Of a DNA stretch of 64,000 bases, positions 34,187 through 43,034 are shown in pieces. The DNA is from Lentisphaeria bacterium. Its GTDB lineage: Bacteria > Verrucomicrobiota > Lentisphaeria > Victivallales > UBA1829. The notes below the pieces were generated by a model. The model did not search any database and was not told the DNA's origin. It saw only the letters and a program-made list of their open reading frames with translations. The stretch covers positions 1 to 64,000 of the forward strand of contig JAFVTF010000011.1 in NCBI GenBank assembly GCA_017503375.1. Direction: 5' to 3'. Numbering within the stretch: position 1 is the stretch's first letter; every line of letters begins with the position of its first letter. The position numbers were made by a program, and so were the translations under genes.

Positions 34187-35098
34187 ATGAACAAAGATTT
34201 ACTTTCATGTGCGGATCTTACCCATGATGATTTTGTCAAACTGATGGAGCTTTCCGCCAAGATCAAGCGCGAAAGAGGAACTCCTCAGGCGGCAAAACCC
34301 CTTGCCGGAAAAAGCATTGGTCTGATCTTCGCCAAAGCCTCAACCCGTACCCGTGTTTCCTTTGAAATCGGGGTTCAGGAATTGGGCGGATATCCCATTT
34401 ATCTTGAAAGCGGAAAAACCCAGATGGGAAGAGGCGAAACCATTCCCGATACCGCAAAAGTTCTGGAACGTTATCTCCACGGAATCGTGATCCGCACCTT
34501 TGCTCAGGCTGATGTGGAAGGGCTTGCGGCAAACTCCAAATATCCTGTCATCAACGCTCTCACCGATGATTATCATCCCTGTCAGGTGCTGACAGATATG
34601 TTCACCATGCTGGAATACAAAGGCAAGCTGGAAGGTCTGAAAATGGCATATCTCGGCGACGGTGCAAGCAATATGGCGAACTCCCTGATGCTGGTCTGTC
34701 AGCTCGCAGGTGTGGATCTCGCTATCGGTGCCCCCGAAGAATACCGTCCCAGCCAGAAAATCATGGAGCGCAATCTCGGTCCCGGAAAATGCTCCTGGAC
34801 AACCGATCCCTATGAAGCTGTCAAAGACGCTGACTTCATCTACACAGATGTCTGGGTCAGCATGGGCTTTGAAGAAGAAGCAAAGGAACGCATCAAAGTT
34901 CTCAAACCCTATCAGCTCGACATGGCAAAACTGAAGGCTGCAAAGCCTGATGCAAAAGTCATGCACTGTCTGCCCGCACATCGCGGCGACGAAATCACAG
35001 ACGAAGTCATGGATTGTGACCAGTCCATCGTCTTTGATGAAGCTGAAAACCGTCTGCATGTCCAGAAAGCTATCATGACAATGCTTATGGGAAACTGA
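34187..35098 (+). CDS. argF: Ornithine carbamoyltransferase
   Basis: 303 aa. Carbamoyl-phosphate motif STRTRVSFE, ornithine-side HPCQVLTD, and the C-terminal signature HCLPAHRGDEIT. Makes citrulline from ornithine and carbamoyl phosphate in the cytoplasm. AAGGAG precedes ATG. It is in one operon with argD and ends 1 nt before the PfkB kinase gene. Length and motifs are ordinary for the anabolic enzyme. Confidence 0.95.
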   Translation: MNKDLLSCADLTHDDFVKLMELSAKIKRERGTPQAAKPLAGKSIGLIFAKASTRTRVSFEIGVQELGGYPIYLESGKTQMGRGETIPDTAKVLERYLHGIVIRTFAQADVEGLAANSKYPVINALTDDYHPCQVLTDMFTMLEYKGKLEGLKMAYLGDGASNMANSLMLVCQLAGVDLAIGAPEEYRPSQKIMERNLGPGKCSWTTDPYEAVKDADFIYTDVWVSMGFEEEAKERIKVLKPYQLDMAKLKAAKPDAKVMHCLPAHRGDEITDEVMDCDQSIVFDEAENRLHVQKAIMTMLMGN

Positions 35099-35099
35099 G

Positions 35100-35984
35100 A
35101 TGTTTTCCGCAGAGGTTCTCAACTTCGGGTCTTTGAACATTGATCATGTCTACCGGGTGCCGCATTTTGTTGCACCCGGAGAGACTCTGAGTTGTTTGAA
35201 CTATTCTGTATTTGCGGGGGGGAAAGGATTGAATCAATCCATAGCTCTTGCCCGCGCAGGAGTAAAAACCGCCCATGCCGGAAAAATCGGTCATGATGGC
35301 GGTTTTCTTATTGAAACGCTGAAAGAGGCCGGCGTTGATACTCAATTCGTTCTGGAAGGGGAAACTCCCACAGGACACGCCTCTATTCAGGTCGATTCTG
35401 CCGGACAGAATTCCATCCTGCTTTATCCCGGCTCAAACTGCGATATCTCTGAAACGGAAATCCTTTCTGTTTTGGAACAACAGATTCCCGGTACATGGCT
35501 GATGCTTCAGAACGAAATCAATTCTATTCCCTTTCTGATGCGTGAGGCACATAAGCGCGGATTGAGAATTGCCATCAATCCTGCACCTTGTACGGATGCC
35601 GTAAAAGACTATCCGCTGGAATTGGCAGAACTATTGTTTGTGAATGAGATCGAGGCTGCCCAGCTTTCCGGCAGCAGCGGTTCTTTTGAAGAGATTGCAG
35701 ACCGGCTGGTGAAACAATATCCTTCTCTGAAAATCGTCATGACACTGGGCGGTGCCGGAGCGATTTACCGTTGCGGAAAAGAATTTCATTTTGAACCTGC
35801 GTTGTCATCTGAAGTTGTTGATACAACCAGTGCCGGAGATACGTTCTGCGGATATTTTCTGAGTTCTCTGATGAAAGGTTTTTCACCTGCAGATGCAATG
35901 AAATTTGCAGCGAAAGCCTCATCTGTCACAGTGAGCCGTCCCGGTGCGGCTGTTTCCATTCCGCTTGCCGAGGAAATATTCTGA
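35100..35984 (+). CDS. PfkB-family sugar kinase, ribokinase-like
   Basis: 294 aa. Ribokinase-type opening LNFGSLNIDHVYRVPHFVAPGETLSC, glycine-rich FAGGKGLNQSIALARAG, and the C-terminal active-site signature DTTSAGDTFCGYFLSSL with catalytic Asp. Phosphorylates a sugar, most simply ribose. The first GNxNxD-like motif is NIDH as in ribokinase. Located 1 nt after argF, so cotranscribed, though metabolically unrelated. A deleted MITE-like copy lies 5 nt after its stop. Confidence 0.85.
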   Translation: MFSAEVLNFGSLNIDHVYRVPHFVAPGETLSCLNYSVFAGGKGLNQSIALARAGVKTAHAGKIGHDGGFLIETLKEAGVDTQFVLEGETPTGHASIQVDSAGQNSILLYPGSNCDISETEILSVLEQQIPGTWLMLQNEINSIPFLMREAHKRGLRIAINPAPCTDAVKDYPLELAELLFVNEIEAAQLSGSSGSFEEIADRLVKQYPSLKIVMTLGGAGAIYRCGKEFHFEPALSSEVVDTTSAGDTFCGYFLSSLMKGFSPADAMKFAAKASSVTVSRPGAAVSIPLAEEIF

Positions 35985-35989
35985 TTATT

Positions 35990-36051
35990 GAGGTGTTTTC
36001 AAAAGTCCAGCAAATTTTTCTGACATTTTTGGAAATTTTTGAAATTGCCTC
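35990..36051 (-). mobile_element. 62-bp internally deleted MITE-like copy, reversed
   Basis: Read on the minus strand, its first roughly 45 nt match the left end of the 165-bp element (GAGGCAATTTCAAAAATT...), and its other end (35990-36007, GAGGTGTTTTCAAAAGTC) matches the right end. The middle is gone. TATT flanks both sides (35986-35989, 36052-36055). Confidence 0.65.
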
Positions 36052-36165
36052 TATTATCTTATTTTTTGTAAAGTTTACCAAAAGGTATAATAATTGAATA
36101 ACTTCCAGTAAAGTATTGTTGTTATATTACACGTTATAATTGTGTAGTTATCTGGGAGTTTTAAC
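36052..36165 (+). other. AT-rich leader region of the GT2 gene
   Basis: Contains GTAAAGTTTAC (palindrome near 36068) and TATAAT-like hexamers near 36086 and 36135, none with a convincing spaced -35. Probably a promoter region for the GT2/response-regulator pair. Confidence 0.35.
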
Positions 36166-37557
36166 ATGAATAACAGTGTTAAGCAAAAAAACATTGCGTT
36201 GATATTATGGCTGTGTACAATATTATTATTTTTCAGCGGCCTTTTATTTGACTTTACAGGGGAAACGCTTGGATTGGTGTTTCCATATTATTTTTTAGTG
36301 CTGACATGTATCCTCAGTGGATTAGCATTGAGCTATTATTTGTATATTGCAGTTTCAGCTTACTGTTATCATCCGGCGCAACTTCTTTCATTGAACGATT
36401 TACCCGGCTGTACGGTCATTGTTCCTGCTTATAATGAAGGTCCACATGTTGCTGAAACATTGAATAGTATTCTGTCGGCAGATTATCCGCAGGAAAAGTT
36501 GGAAATTATTGCAATAGACGATGGTTCTGCTGATGATACATTATATTGGATAGAAGAAGTATCCAGCCGGAATCCCGGTAGAATAACAGTAATACACTTC
36601 CCCCGGAATCAGGGAAAAAAGCATGGATTATATACTGGATTTCTTAAAGCAAAATACGATATTGCAGTAACAGTGGACAGTGACACAATACTGGAATCCG
36701 GAGCATTACAACAAATTGTTTCCGGTTTTTCCGATCCAGAAGTTGGCAGTGTTGCCGGAAATATCCGGATAAGAAATTTGAATGAAGGAATATTACCCCG
36801 GATGATGGATGTAGGTTTTATGTTCGGTTTTGAAGTGATTCGCTGTGCTCAAAGTCTCATTGGTTGTGTGATGTGTACACCGGGAGCATTCAGTGCCTAC
36901 CGGAGAAGTTTGCTTTTCCCTTTTCTGGATAAATGGATGAAACAGAAATTTCTGGGCATCCCCGCAACAACAGGAGAAGACCGGGCACTTGCAACAATGA
37001 TGATCTGCAGCGGAAAAAAAGTTGTTTTTCAACGGGAAGCTGTTGCTCACACCTGTATTCCGTCAAATTATACCCGTTTTTGCAAGATGCTTCTCCGCTG
37101 GACTCGCAGCGATATCCGGGAAAATGCAATTATTTTTATTCACGCTTTCAAAAAATTGCAATGTAATCATATCAGGATTGGGCTTCAATATCATGCATTG
37201 GTTCAATGGATCAATACTTTGATTCCAGGAATTTTTCCATTGGCAATGATTGTTATTCTTTTTTTTATGCCCTTGACTTTTTTTGCCTTGCTGTATTGCG
37301 GTATCTTTTGTTCCTGTGTTGCCGCGCTGATCCCCGCGTTTATTTACGCAAAACGCGTCTCCGGGGTGTTTTCTGTTTGGGGTATATTTTTTGCAATTTA
37401 TAATACGCTGCTGTTATCATGGATTGTACCATATTCATTCATTACAGTTAAAAACAGCGGCTGGCTCACAAGAGATTTACAAAATAAAAATATCAATCGG
37501 GGTAAAATTCAAAAAATTGTGTTTGGGGTGCAAAAAAATACAGGACATAACAAATGA
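36166..37557 (+). CDS. Processive family 2 glycosyltransferase (polysaccharide synthase type)
   Basis: 463 aa. Two N-terminal membrane helices, a GT-A domain (TVIVPAYNEGPHVAETLNSIL, AIDDGSADDT, TVDSDTILE, acceptor-site TGEDRALATMM), then an LLRWTRSDIREN motif in place of QxxRW and about four C-terminal helices. This is the hyaluronan/chitin/poly-GlcNAc synthase layout, so it likely polymerises and extrudes a surface polysaccharide. GGGAG 7 nt before ATG. Base composition is more AT-rich than neighbours. Its end overlaps a response regulator by 4 nt, an unusual pairing. Confidence 0.85.
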   Translation: MNNSVKQKNIALILWLCTILLFFSGLLFDFTGETLGLVFPYYFLVLTCILSGLALSYYLYIAVSAYCYHPAQLLSLNDLPGCTVIVPAYNEGPHVAETLNSILSADYPQEKLEIIAIDDGSADDTLYWIEEVSSRNPGRITVIHFPRNQGKKHGLYTGFLKAKYDIAVTVDSDTILESGALQQIVSGFSDPEVGSVAGNIRIRNLNEGILPRMMDVGFMFGFEVIRCAQSLIGCVMCTPGAFSAYRRSLLFPFLDKWMKQKFLGIPATTGEDRALATMMICSGKKVVFQREAVAHTCIPSNYTRFCKMLLRWTRSDIRENAIIFIHAFKKLQCNHIRIGLQYHALVQWINTLIPGIFPLAMIVILFFMPLTFFALLYCGIFCSCVAALIPAFIYAKRVSGVFSVWGIFFAIYNTLLLSWIVPYSFITVKNSGWLTRDLQNKNINRGKIQKIVFGVQKNTGHNK

Positions 37558-38222
37558 AGATCCTTGTAATTGAAGATGATGATAAAACTGCCGGATTTGT
37601 GTTAAAAGCATTGAAGGAATCTGGATACTCTACCATTCACGCAAAAGATGGAAACGAAGGATACAGATTTGCAACATTACATTCTATAGATCTGGCAATT
37701 ATTGATCTGATGCTCCCCGGAATTAACGGTTTGACTGTTATCGAAAATATCAGAAAACATAATTTGAGCTTTCCCATTATCGTCTTGAGTGCGAAAGATT
37801 CTACACAGGATAAGGTCAACGCACTCATGTCTGGTTGTGATATCTATCTTTCAAAACCTTTTTCCATTTCGGAATTACTTGCTAATATTCACGCTCAAAT
37901 ACGTCGCACATACATGCTTACGGAACCATCATCTCTGACTGTGAAAGATCTTACTATAGATTTGCTCTCAAGAAAAGTACAGCGTAATGGGAATGAAATT
38001 ATCTTGCCGCCTAGAGAATATGCTCTATTGGAATATCTAATGAGAAATGCCGGAAGAGTTGTAACAAAGACAATGATTATTGAACATGTCTGGGAATATA
38101 ATTTTGATCCCCAAACATCTGTAGTTGAAACGCGGATTCATCAGTTGCGCAAGAAAATTGATGAATCATTTGAAGAGCCGTTGATCCATACTCTCCGGGG
38201 CGTTGGATATATTCTTGAATAA
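37554..38222 (+). CDS. OmpR/PhoB-family response regulator, orphan
   Basis: 222 aa. Receiver domain with acidic pocket EDDD (7-10), phospho-acceptor Asp51 in IIDLMLPG and a KPF lysine; a winged-helix DNA-binding domain at about 125-220 (ILPPREYALLEYLMRNAGRVVTKTMIIEHVW, VVETRIHQLRKKID, RGVGYILE). No histidine kinase is adjacent. Coupled by ATGA to the polysaccharide synthase, so it may respond to the same surface signal or regulate the synthase. The receiver has GCDIYLSKPF instead of the usual GADDYLxKPF. The stop codon abuts a MITE-like insertion. Confidence 0.9.
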   Translation: MKILVIEDDDKTAGFVLKALKESGYSTIHAKDGNEGYRFATLHSIDLAIIDLMLPGINGLTVIENIRKHNLSFPIIVLSAKDSTQDKVNALMSGCDIYLSKPFSISELLANIHAQIRRTYMLTEPSSLTVKDLTIDLLSRKVQRNGNEIILPPREYALLEYLMRNAGRVVTKTMIIEHVWEYNFDPQTSVVETRIHQLRKKIDESFEEPLIHTLRGVGYILE

Positions 38223-38225
38223 GCT

Positions 38226-38390
38226 GAGGCAATTTCAAAAGTCTTCAAAAATGTCTGAAAATTCTTGCTGTGATCAGAAAATGGAGCATTTTCGGTGGTT
38301 ACTCGTTGAGTAGCCACGCTCAAACTACCATTTCCATCTCATCAGCAATCTCTTTTCAGCCAAATTTTGCCGGACTTTTGAAATTACCTC
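38226..38390 (+). mobile_element. Full-length 165-bp MITE-like element with 5-bp duplication
   Basis: Terminal inverted repeats GAGGCAATTTCAAAAGTC (38226-38243) and GACTTTTGAAATTACCTC (38373-38390) match at 17 of 18 positions. AAGCT flanks both sides (38221-38225, 38391-38395). Interior hairpins: 38277-38293 (7-bp stem, loop GAG) and 38295-38317 (9-bp stem, loop CGTTG). No coding potential. It lies between convergent genes and may also end transcription. Confidence 0.88.
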
Positions 38391-38400
38391 AAGCTGATCA

Positions 38401-39159
38401 TCATTTCCCTGTTGCCAGGCACAGCAGTTTACCATTGGATTCGATGATCTGTGTTTCTATTCCGAAAACATCCCGGATGATTTCCGGTTTCATAACCTCC
38501 GCCGGAGTGCCGGAGCAATAGATCTTTTTTTCTTTCAGGAAAATCATACGGTCGGAATAAACCGAAGCAAGAGACAGGTCATGCAGGACCATCAGAACAG
38601 AAATTTGCTTTTCCCGGTTCAGTTTCCGGATCAATTCAAGGATTTCAAACTGACATTTGATATCAAGAAATGTCGTCGGTTCATCCAGAAGAAGGATTTC
38701 CGGATTCTGAGCAAAGGTCATGGCAAGACGCACTCTCTGCCGTTCACCTCCGGAAAGTGCGGCAACGATCCGTTTCTGTAAATGGGTGATTTCCATAGCT
38801 TCCAATGCGGAATTGATCATCTCTTTTGTTTTTGCACGTGATTCCCGGTAGGGAAAACGCCCCAGCGCAATCAATTCTTCCACCATCATCCCTTCCGGTA
38901 TTTCTGAGGATTGAGGGAGAATCGCCATTTTCCGTGCCAATTCTCCGGGTGCAAAGCGGCTGATATCCTGATCATTCAACAGTACAGTTCCGGAAAAAGG
39001 TTTCTGTAATCTTCCGGCAATTTTCAGAAGCGTTGATTTTCCGCATCCGTTTGAACCCAAAACCGTAACGATTTCTCCGGGATTGAGCCGCAGGGAAATA
39101 TCTTGCAGAATCTCTTTTTTTCCATAACCGCCGCAAATATTTTTCAGTTCAAACTTCAT
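38401..39159 (-). CDS. FecE/BtuD-like ABC transporter ATPase
   Basis: 252 aa. Walker A GSNGCGKST, Q-loop PQSSEIPEGM, signature LSGGERQRV, Walker B EILLLDEPTTFLD, H-loop HDLSLA. The closest recognisable group is the iron-siderophore/cobalamin importer ATPases. GGAGGT 6 nt before ATG 39159 decides the start. It overlaps the permease gene by 11 nt. No substrate-binding protein gene is next to them, so that part must lie elsewhere or has been lost. Confidence 0.9.
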   Translation of the reverse strand: MKFELKNICGGYGKKEILQDISLRLNPGEIVTVLGSNGCGKSTLLKIAGRLQKPFSGTVLLNDQDISRFAPGELARKMAILPQSSEIPEGMMVEELIALGRFPYRESRAKTKEMINSALEAMEITHLQKRIVAALSGGERQRVRLAMTFAQNPEILLLDEPTTFLDIKCQFEILELIRKLNREKQISVLMVLHDLSLASVYSDRMIFLKEKKIYCSGTPAEVMKPEIIRDVFGIETQIIESNGKLLCLATGK

Positions 39160-40174
39160 AACGGGACCTCCGCAGCAGCCACAGGAAGAATGGCGGACCG
39201 AGCAATGCAAGCAGTAATCCCACAGGGAATTCCCCGGGAGATGCGATCATGCGTCCGGCAAAATCACAGCCGACAACCAGAATCGCACCGAATGCCCCTG
39301 AAACCGGAAGCAGATAACGGTTATCCGGTCCGGAAATCATACGGATCATGTGGGGCGCAATCAATCCCACAAAACCGATCAAGCCCGCTGCACTGACAGC
39401 CGCAGCCGCCAGCAGAGCCGCTGTGATGATCAGAAGAAAACGTGTCCGTTCCACACACAGCCCCAACGAGGTGGCAGTATCATCGCCCAAGGCAAGAACA
39501 TTGATCTTTCCGGCACTGTAAAAAGCGGAAAGCAAACCGACGATCATATAAGGCAGAACTCTGAATACATCCTCTTCTCCGGCTGCGGCAAGTGAGCCGA
39601 AGGTAAAATCAAGGATCCGTCCGGTTTCCTCCGCAGAAAGCATCATCAGAATACCCGAAACCGCCCCCAGCATGGAGGAAACTGCCACACCGGCAAGCAC
39701 AAGTCTGACCGGATCAGTCCCCCGTTTCCATGCCAATCCGTAAATGATCAATGCCGCCGCCATTGCCCCGGCAAACGATGCCGGAAGCTGTAAGTTGAGA
39801 TATTGCGGAAAAAAAAGCAGAACGATCAATCCGCACAATCCGCCTCCGGAAGATACCCCGATGATTCCGGGCGATGCCAGCGGATTCCGCATGACACCCT
39901 GCAAAATCGCACCGGAAACAGCCAGACACGCTCCGGTCAATGCTCCCAGTATGATCCGCGGTAAACGGATTTGCATGAGGATTTTCCGGAGCATCCCATC
40001 GCCTTCTCCGGCTTTCGGAAACAGAAGTTGAGAAATCGGGGGAAGTTCCAGTTGGACAGTCCAGCTGAAAAACATAAGAACCAGAAGCAGAACCAGAAGA
40101 GCTGCGGCAAAAAGTATTTTCCCTCTTGTCTCCCGGAAAAATGATATTTTTATTTTTTCTGTATTCTGTTCCAT
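39149..40174 (-). CDS. FecCD-family ABC transporter permease
   Basis: 341 aa with about nine or ten membrane helices and the family motifs PRIILGALTGACLAVSGAILQGVMRNPLASPGIIGVSSGG and GLIGFVGLIAPHMIRM. Forms the membrane channel for an iron-siderophore, haem or cobalamin importer with the ATPase just downstream. ATG 40174 is chosen for GGGAGA close upstream; an earlier in-frame ATG adds 17 unlikely residues. Substrate cannot be told from sequence. Confidence 0.9.
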   Translation of the reverse strand: MEQNTEKIKISFFRETRGKILFAAALLVLLLVLMFFSWTVQLELPPISQLLFPKAGEGDGMLRKILMQIRLPRIILGALTGACLAVSGAILQGVMRNPLASPGIIGVSSGGGLCGLIVLLFFPQYLNLQLPASFAGAMAAALIIYGLAWKRGTDPVRLVLAGVAVSSMLGAVSGILMMLSAEETGRILDFTFGSLAAAGEEDVFRVLPYMIVGLLSAFYSAGKINVLALGDDTATSLGLCVERTRFLLIITAALLAAAAVSAAGLIGFVGLIAPHMIRMISGPDNRYLLPVSGAFGAILVVGCDFAGRMIASPGEFPVGLLLALLGPPFFLWLLRRSRYEV

Positions 40175-40336
40175 AAAATCTCCCTGAATCTTGGGAAATA
40201 TACCATAATTTAACGATATTTTCAAAAAGAAAATGAAAAAAATGAAAAAAAACTGTCTAAACCATTTGCGGAAACTGTAAATTGTGGCATATTACAGGTG
40301 TATGGATAACGTAAAAATGAACAGGAGATCATGAAA

Positions 40337-41263
40337 ATGGAAAATATCAGAAATCTGGTAATTGTCGGTGCCGGTCCTGCCGGTTTGACTGCTGCGATTT
40401 ATGCAGGACGTGCAAATCTGAACCCGCTGGTTCTTTCCGGTCCGCTCCCCGGCGGATTGCTTACCCGCACAAGTGATGTGGAAAACTTTCCGGGATTTCC
40501 CGATGCCATCAACGGTTTTGAACTGATGATGCGTTTGCAGAGTCAGGCTCAGAAATTCAATATCGAAATGATCAGCGAAACAATCGAAAGTGCAGAACTT
40601 GTATCCGGCGGACCTCATAAACTCAAATTGACTTCCGGCGAAGAGATTCAATGTAAAGCATTGATCATTGCAACCGGAGCAGAACCCCGCTGGCTTGGTC
40701 TTGAATCCGAAGAAAAATTCAAAAATCTCGGTGTTTCCGCTTGTGCAACCTGCGATGGCGCATTCTATCGCGGCGAAGAAGTTGTTGTGATCGGCGGCGG
40801 CGACAGTGCCATGGAAGAAGCGAACTTCCTGACCCGTTTTGCTTCTCATGTGACCGTGATCCACCGCAGAGATTCCCTCCGGGCTTCCAAGATCATGGCA
40901 GATCGCGCTTTGAATAACCCGAAAATCTCTTTTGCCTGGAACTCCGTCGTAACGGAGGTCGTCGGGAATACGGATGTTGACGGTGTAAAGATTAAAAATG
41001 TACAGACTGGAGAAGAATCTCTGATTCCGTGCAAAGGCTGTTTTGTTGCTCTCGGACACGTTCCCAGCACCAAACCGTTTGCCGGACAGCTTGAGATGGA
41101 CGAAGCCGGTTTTATTCAGCTCAAGGGAGGTTCCTCTTATACATCCATGGATGGCGTTTTTGCCGCAGGTGACTGCGCAGACAAAACTTACCGTCAGGCG
41201 ATTACAGCTGCCGGAATGGGCTGCCGTGCCGCCATTGATGCGGAACGCTGGCTCGCTGAATAA
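40337..41263 (+). CDS. trxB: Thioredoxin reductase
   Basis: 308 aa flavoprotein: FAD motif GAGPAGLTAAIYAGRA, redox disulfide Cys136-Ala-Thr-Cys139 (ACATCDGAFY), NADPH motif VIGGGDSAMEEA, and the C-terminal FAD site DGVFAAGDCADKTYRQ. Reduces thioredoxin (for example the one at 17091) with NADPH. The second ATG (40337) has AGGAG at 8 nt, better than the ATG at 40331. The 3-nt-spaced first ATG would add only two residues. The next gene follows after 15 nt. Confidence 0.93.
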   Translation: MENIRNLVIVGAGPAGLTAAIYAGRANLNPLVLSGPLPGGLLTRTSDVENFPGFPDAINGFELMMRLQSQAQKFNIEMISETIESAELVSGGPHKLKLTSGEEIQCKALIIATGAEPRWLGLESEEKFKNLGVSACATCDGAFYRGEEVVVIGGGDSAMEEANFLTRFASHVTVIHRRDSLRASKIMADRALNNPKISFAWNSVVTEVVGNTDVDGVKIKNVQTGEESLIPCKGCFVALGHVPSTKPFAGQLEMDEAGFIQLKGGSSYTSMDGVFAAGDCADKTYRQAITAAGMGCRAAIDAERWLAE

Positions 41264-41278
41264 GGAAGATCCCCCCAG

Positions 41279-42553
41279 ATGCTGCGGTATATCCTGAGAC
41301 GGAGCGCGTACTCCATTCTGATTATGCTTGGAGTGTTGCTTCTTACATTTTTGCTGTTCCGGGTGGCAGCAGGTGATCCTGCCGCTGCTGTGCTGGGGAA
41401 AAATCCCTCTGCGGAAGAACTGGAACTGATGCGGAACCGTCTCGGGACAAATAAGCCTCTTTTGTTTGGAACCAGCCGGGAAACCTTGCGTTATGCAGGC
41501 GGTGATTTTAGAGGGGAAAAACCTCTTCCGAAAAATGCAACTGTTTACGGTACAGTGAGTTGTACAGGTGAAGGACTGAAATTTGAACCCGGATCATCCT
41601 TAATGGTTCCGCCATCATTTTCAGCACCGGAACCTGTAAAGATTCATGTCGAAACAAGTGGAAAAACTCCTGATTTATTTTTGTATTCTATTGACAGTCA
41701 AGGAAATGTATCTGTAAAGAACGGGTCTCCGACTCCAGTGATTGTTCAGGAAATCAAATTCACTGTTCCAACGAAAGGATTTTTTGATACGCAGTTTTTT
41801 GATTCATTCCGGGAATTGATTTCTTTTCAGAAAGAGTTTCCGTATGTCCGCATATTCAACTTCGGAGAAACACTCCTGACCCGGGAGCCGATCAATGAGG
41901 TGCTTGTGCGTGGGATGGGGGCATCGCTCTGTCTGATGATTCCGGTTTTTCTGGGAGAGTTGTTGGTTGGGATTCTTCTGGCGATGCTTTCTGCGGTATT
42001 CCGCGGGACATGGATTGACCGTTCTTTGATGTTTCTTTCTGTTGCAGGAATGAGTATCAGTTATCTTGCGCTAATCATTGCCTGTCAATGGTTTTTCGGC
42101 TATTGGCTGAACTGGTTTCCTGTTTGGGGCTGGGGCGAGCCGCGTCATCTTTTATTGCCTGTTCTTGTGGGGATCATCAGCGGAACGGGCGGCGGTGTCC
42201 GTTTTTACCGGACAGTTTTTCTGAATGAAATGAATAAGGAATATCTGCGAACCGCCTTTTCCAAAGGATGCAGTTCGCGAGTTGTCTATTTCCGTCATTT
42301 GCTGAGGAATGCGGCAATTCCGATTATGACCCGTGCATCCGCGATATTGCCGTTCCTGTTTACGGGCAGTTTGCTTCTGGAGAGTTTTTTCGGGATTCCC
42401 GGGTTGGGATATAAAGGCGTTGATGCGCTGAACAGTTCGGATTTACAGCTTTTGAAGGCTCTGGTAATATTGGGGTCATTTCTGTTTGTTTTTATCAACC
42501 TTGCGGCAGATGTTCTTTATGCCTGGGCAGATCCCCGTGTCAGGCCCGAATAA
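41279..42553 (+). CDS. DppB-type ABC permease with large periplasmic insert
   Basis: 424 aa. N-terminal helix and RVAAGDPAAAVLGKNPSAEEL typical of dipeptide/oligopeptide permeases, then about 130 extra residues (65-195, beta-rich, with PLPKNATVYGTVSCTGEGL) before the core membrane domain (LVGILLAMLSAVF, FRGTWIDRSLMFLS, FLNEMNKEYLRTAFSKGCSSRVVYFRHLLRNA EAA loop, FGIPGLGYKGVDAL). No second permease, ATPase or binding protein is adjacent. It may belong to a transporter encoded elsewhere. Confidence 0.85.
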   Translation: MLRYILRRSAYSILIMLGVLLLTFLLFRVAAGDPAAAVLGKNPSAEELELMRNRLGTNKPLLFGTSRETLRYAGGDFRGEKPLPKNATVYGTVSCTGEGLKFEPGSSLMVPPSFSAPEPVKIHVETSGKTPDLFLYSIDSQGNVSVKNGSPTPVIVQEIKFTVPTKGFFDTQFFDSFRELISFQKEFPYVRIFNFGETLLTREPINEVLVRGMGASLCLMIPVFLGELLVGILLAMLSAVFRGTWIDRSLMFLSVAGMSISYLALIIACQWFFGYWLNWFPVWGWGEPRHLLLPVLVGIISGTGGGVRFYRTVFLNEMNKEYLRTAFSKGCSSRVVYFRHLLRNAAIPIMTRASAILPFLFTGSLLLESFFGIPGLGYKGVDALNSSDLQLLKALVILGSFLFVFINLAADVLYAWADPRVRPE

Positions 42554-42639
42554 ACGGATAGATTTGCTTTATCTATCATAGAGTTGCATCACATTTTTCT
42601 GAAAAAAGTTAAAATATCAAAAATAAATCTCTCCCGGGG

Positions 42640-42668
42640 TTGCAATTTCTGTGTTTAAATGCTATATT
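42640..42668 (+). promoter_or_regulatory. Promoter of ptsH-ptsI
   Basis: TTGCAA (42640-42645), 17 nt, then TATATT (42663-42668), with a leader of about 75 nt holding no obvious structure. Confidence 0.55.
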
Positions 42669-42749
42669 ACAAGGAATTTCTGAAGAGTCTTTCATGCGGA
42701 ATGGTTTGCGGAAAAGAAGCTCTTCAGAGGAACGATCCCGGAGTAGGAA

Positions 42750-43034
42750 ATGGCAGTTAAGGAAAGCATCAGAGAAGTAACGATCAAAAACAAGCTTGGT
42801 CTTCATGCGAGACCGGCGTCGCTTTTTGTTCAGATGGCTTCCCGTTTTGACAGTGATATTACCGTTACGCGGAAAAATTGCGGTGAACCTGCGGATGGGA
42901 AAAGTCTGATGAGTATGCTGATCCTGACAGCCTCATGCGGGACTGCGTTAACGATCAAGGGAGCAGGTCCTGATTCGGAAGAAGCAGTTTCAGCATTGTC
43001 TGAACTGGTTGACCGGGGGTTTGATGAAGACTGA
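42750..43034 (+). CDS. ptsH: HPr phosphocarrier protein
   Basis: 94 aa. Phospho-accepting His19 in KLGLHARPASLFVQMA and a Ser in the regulatory position (DGKSLMSMLILTA). Relays phosphate from enzyme I to sugar-specific PTS enzymes or to regulatory targets. GGAGTAGGAA precedes the ATG. Its end overlaps ptsI by 11 nt. No enzyme II genes are in the window, as is common where HPr serves regulation through an HPr kinase. Confidence 0.93.
   Translation: MAVKESIREVTIKNKLGLHARPASLFVQMASRFDSDITVTRKNCGEPADGKSLMSMLILTASCGTALTIKGAGPDSEEAVSALSELVDRGFDED

Noticed and set aside
32944-34266. 440-codon minus-strand open frame across argD
   Set aside because: Antisense to an unmistakable aminotransferase; Cys/His/Phe-rich random-looking protein.
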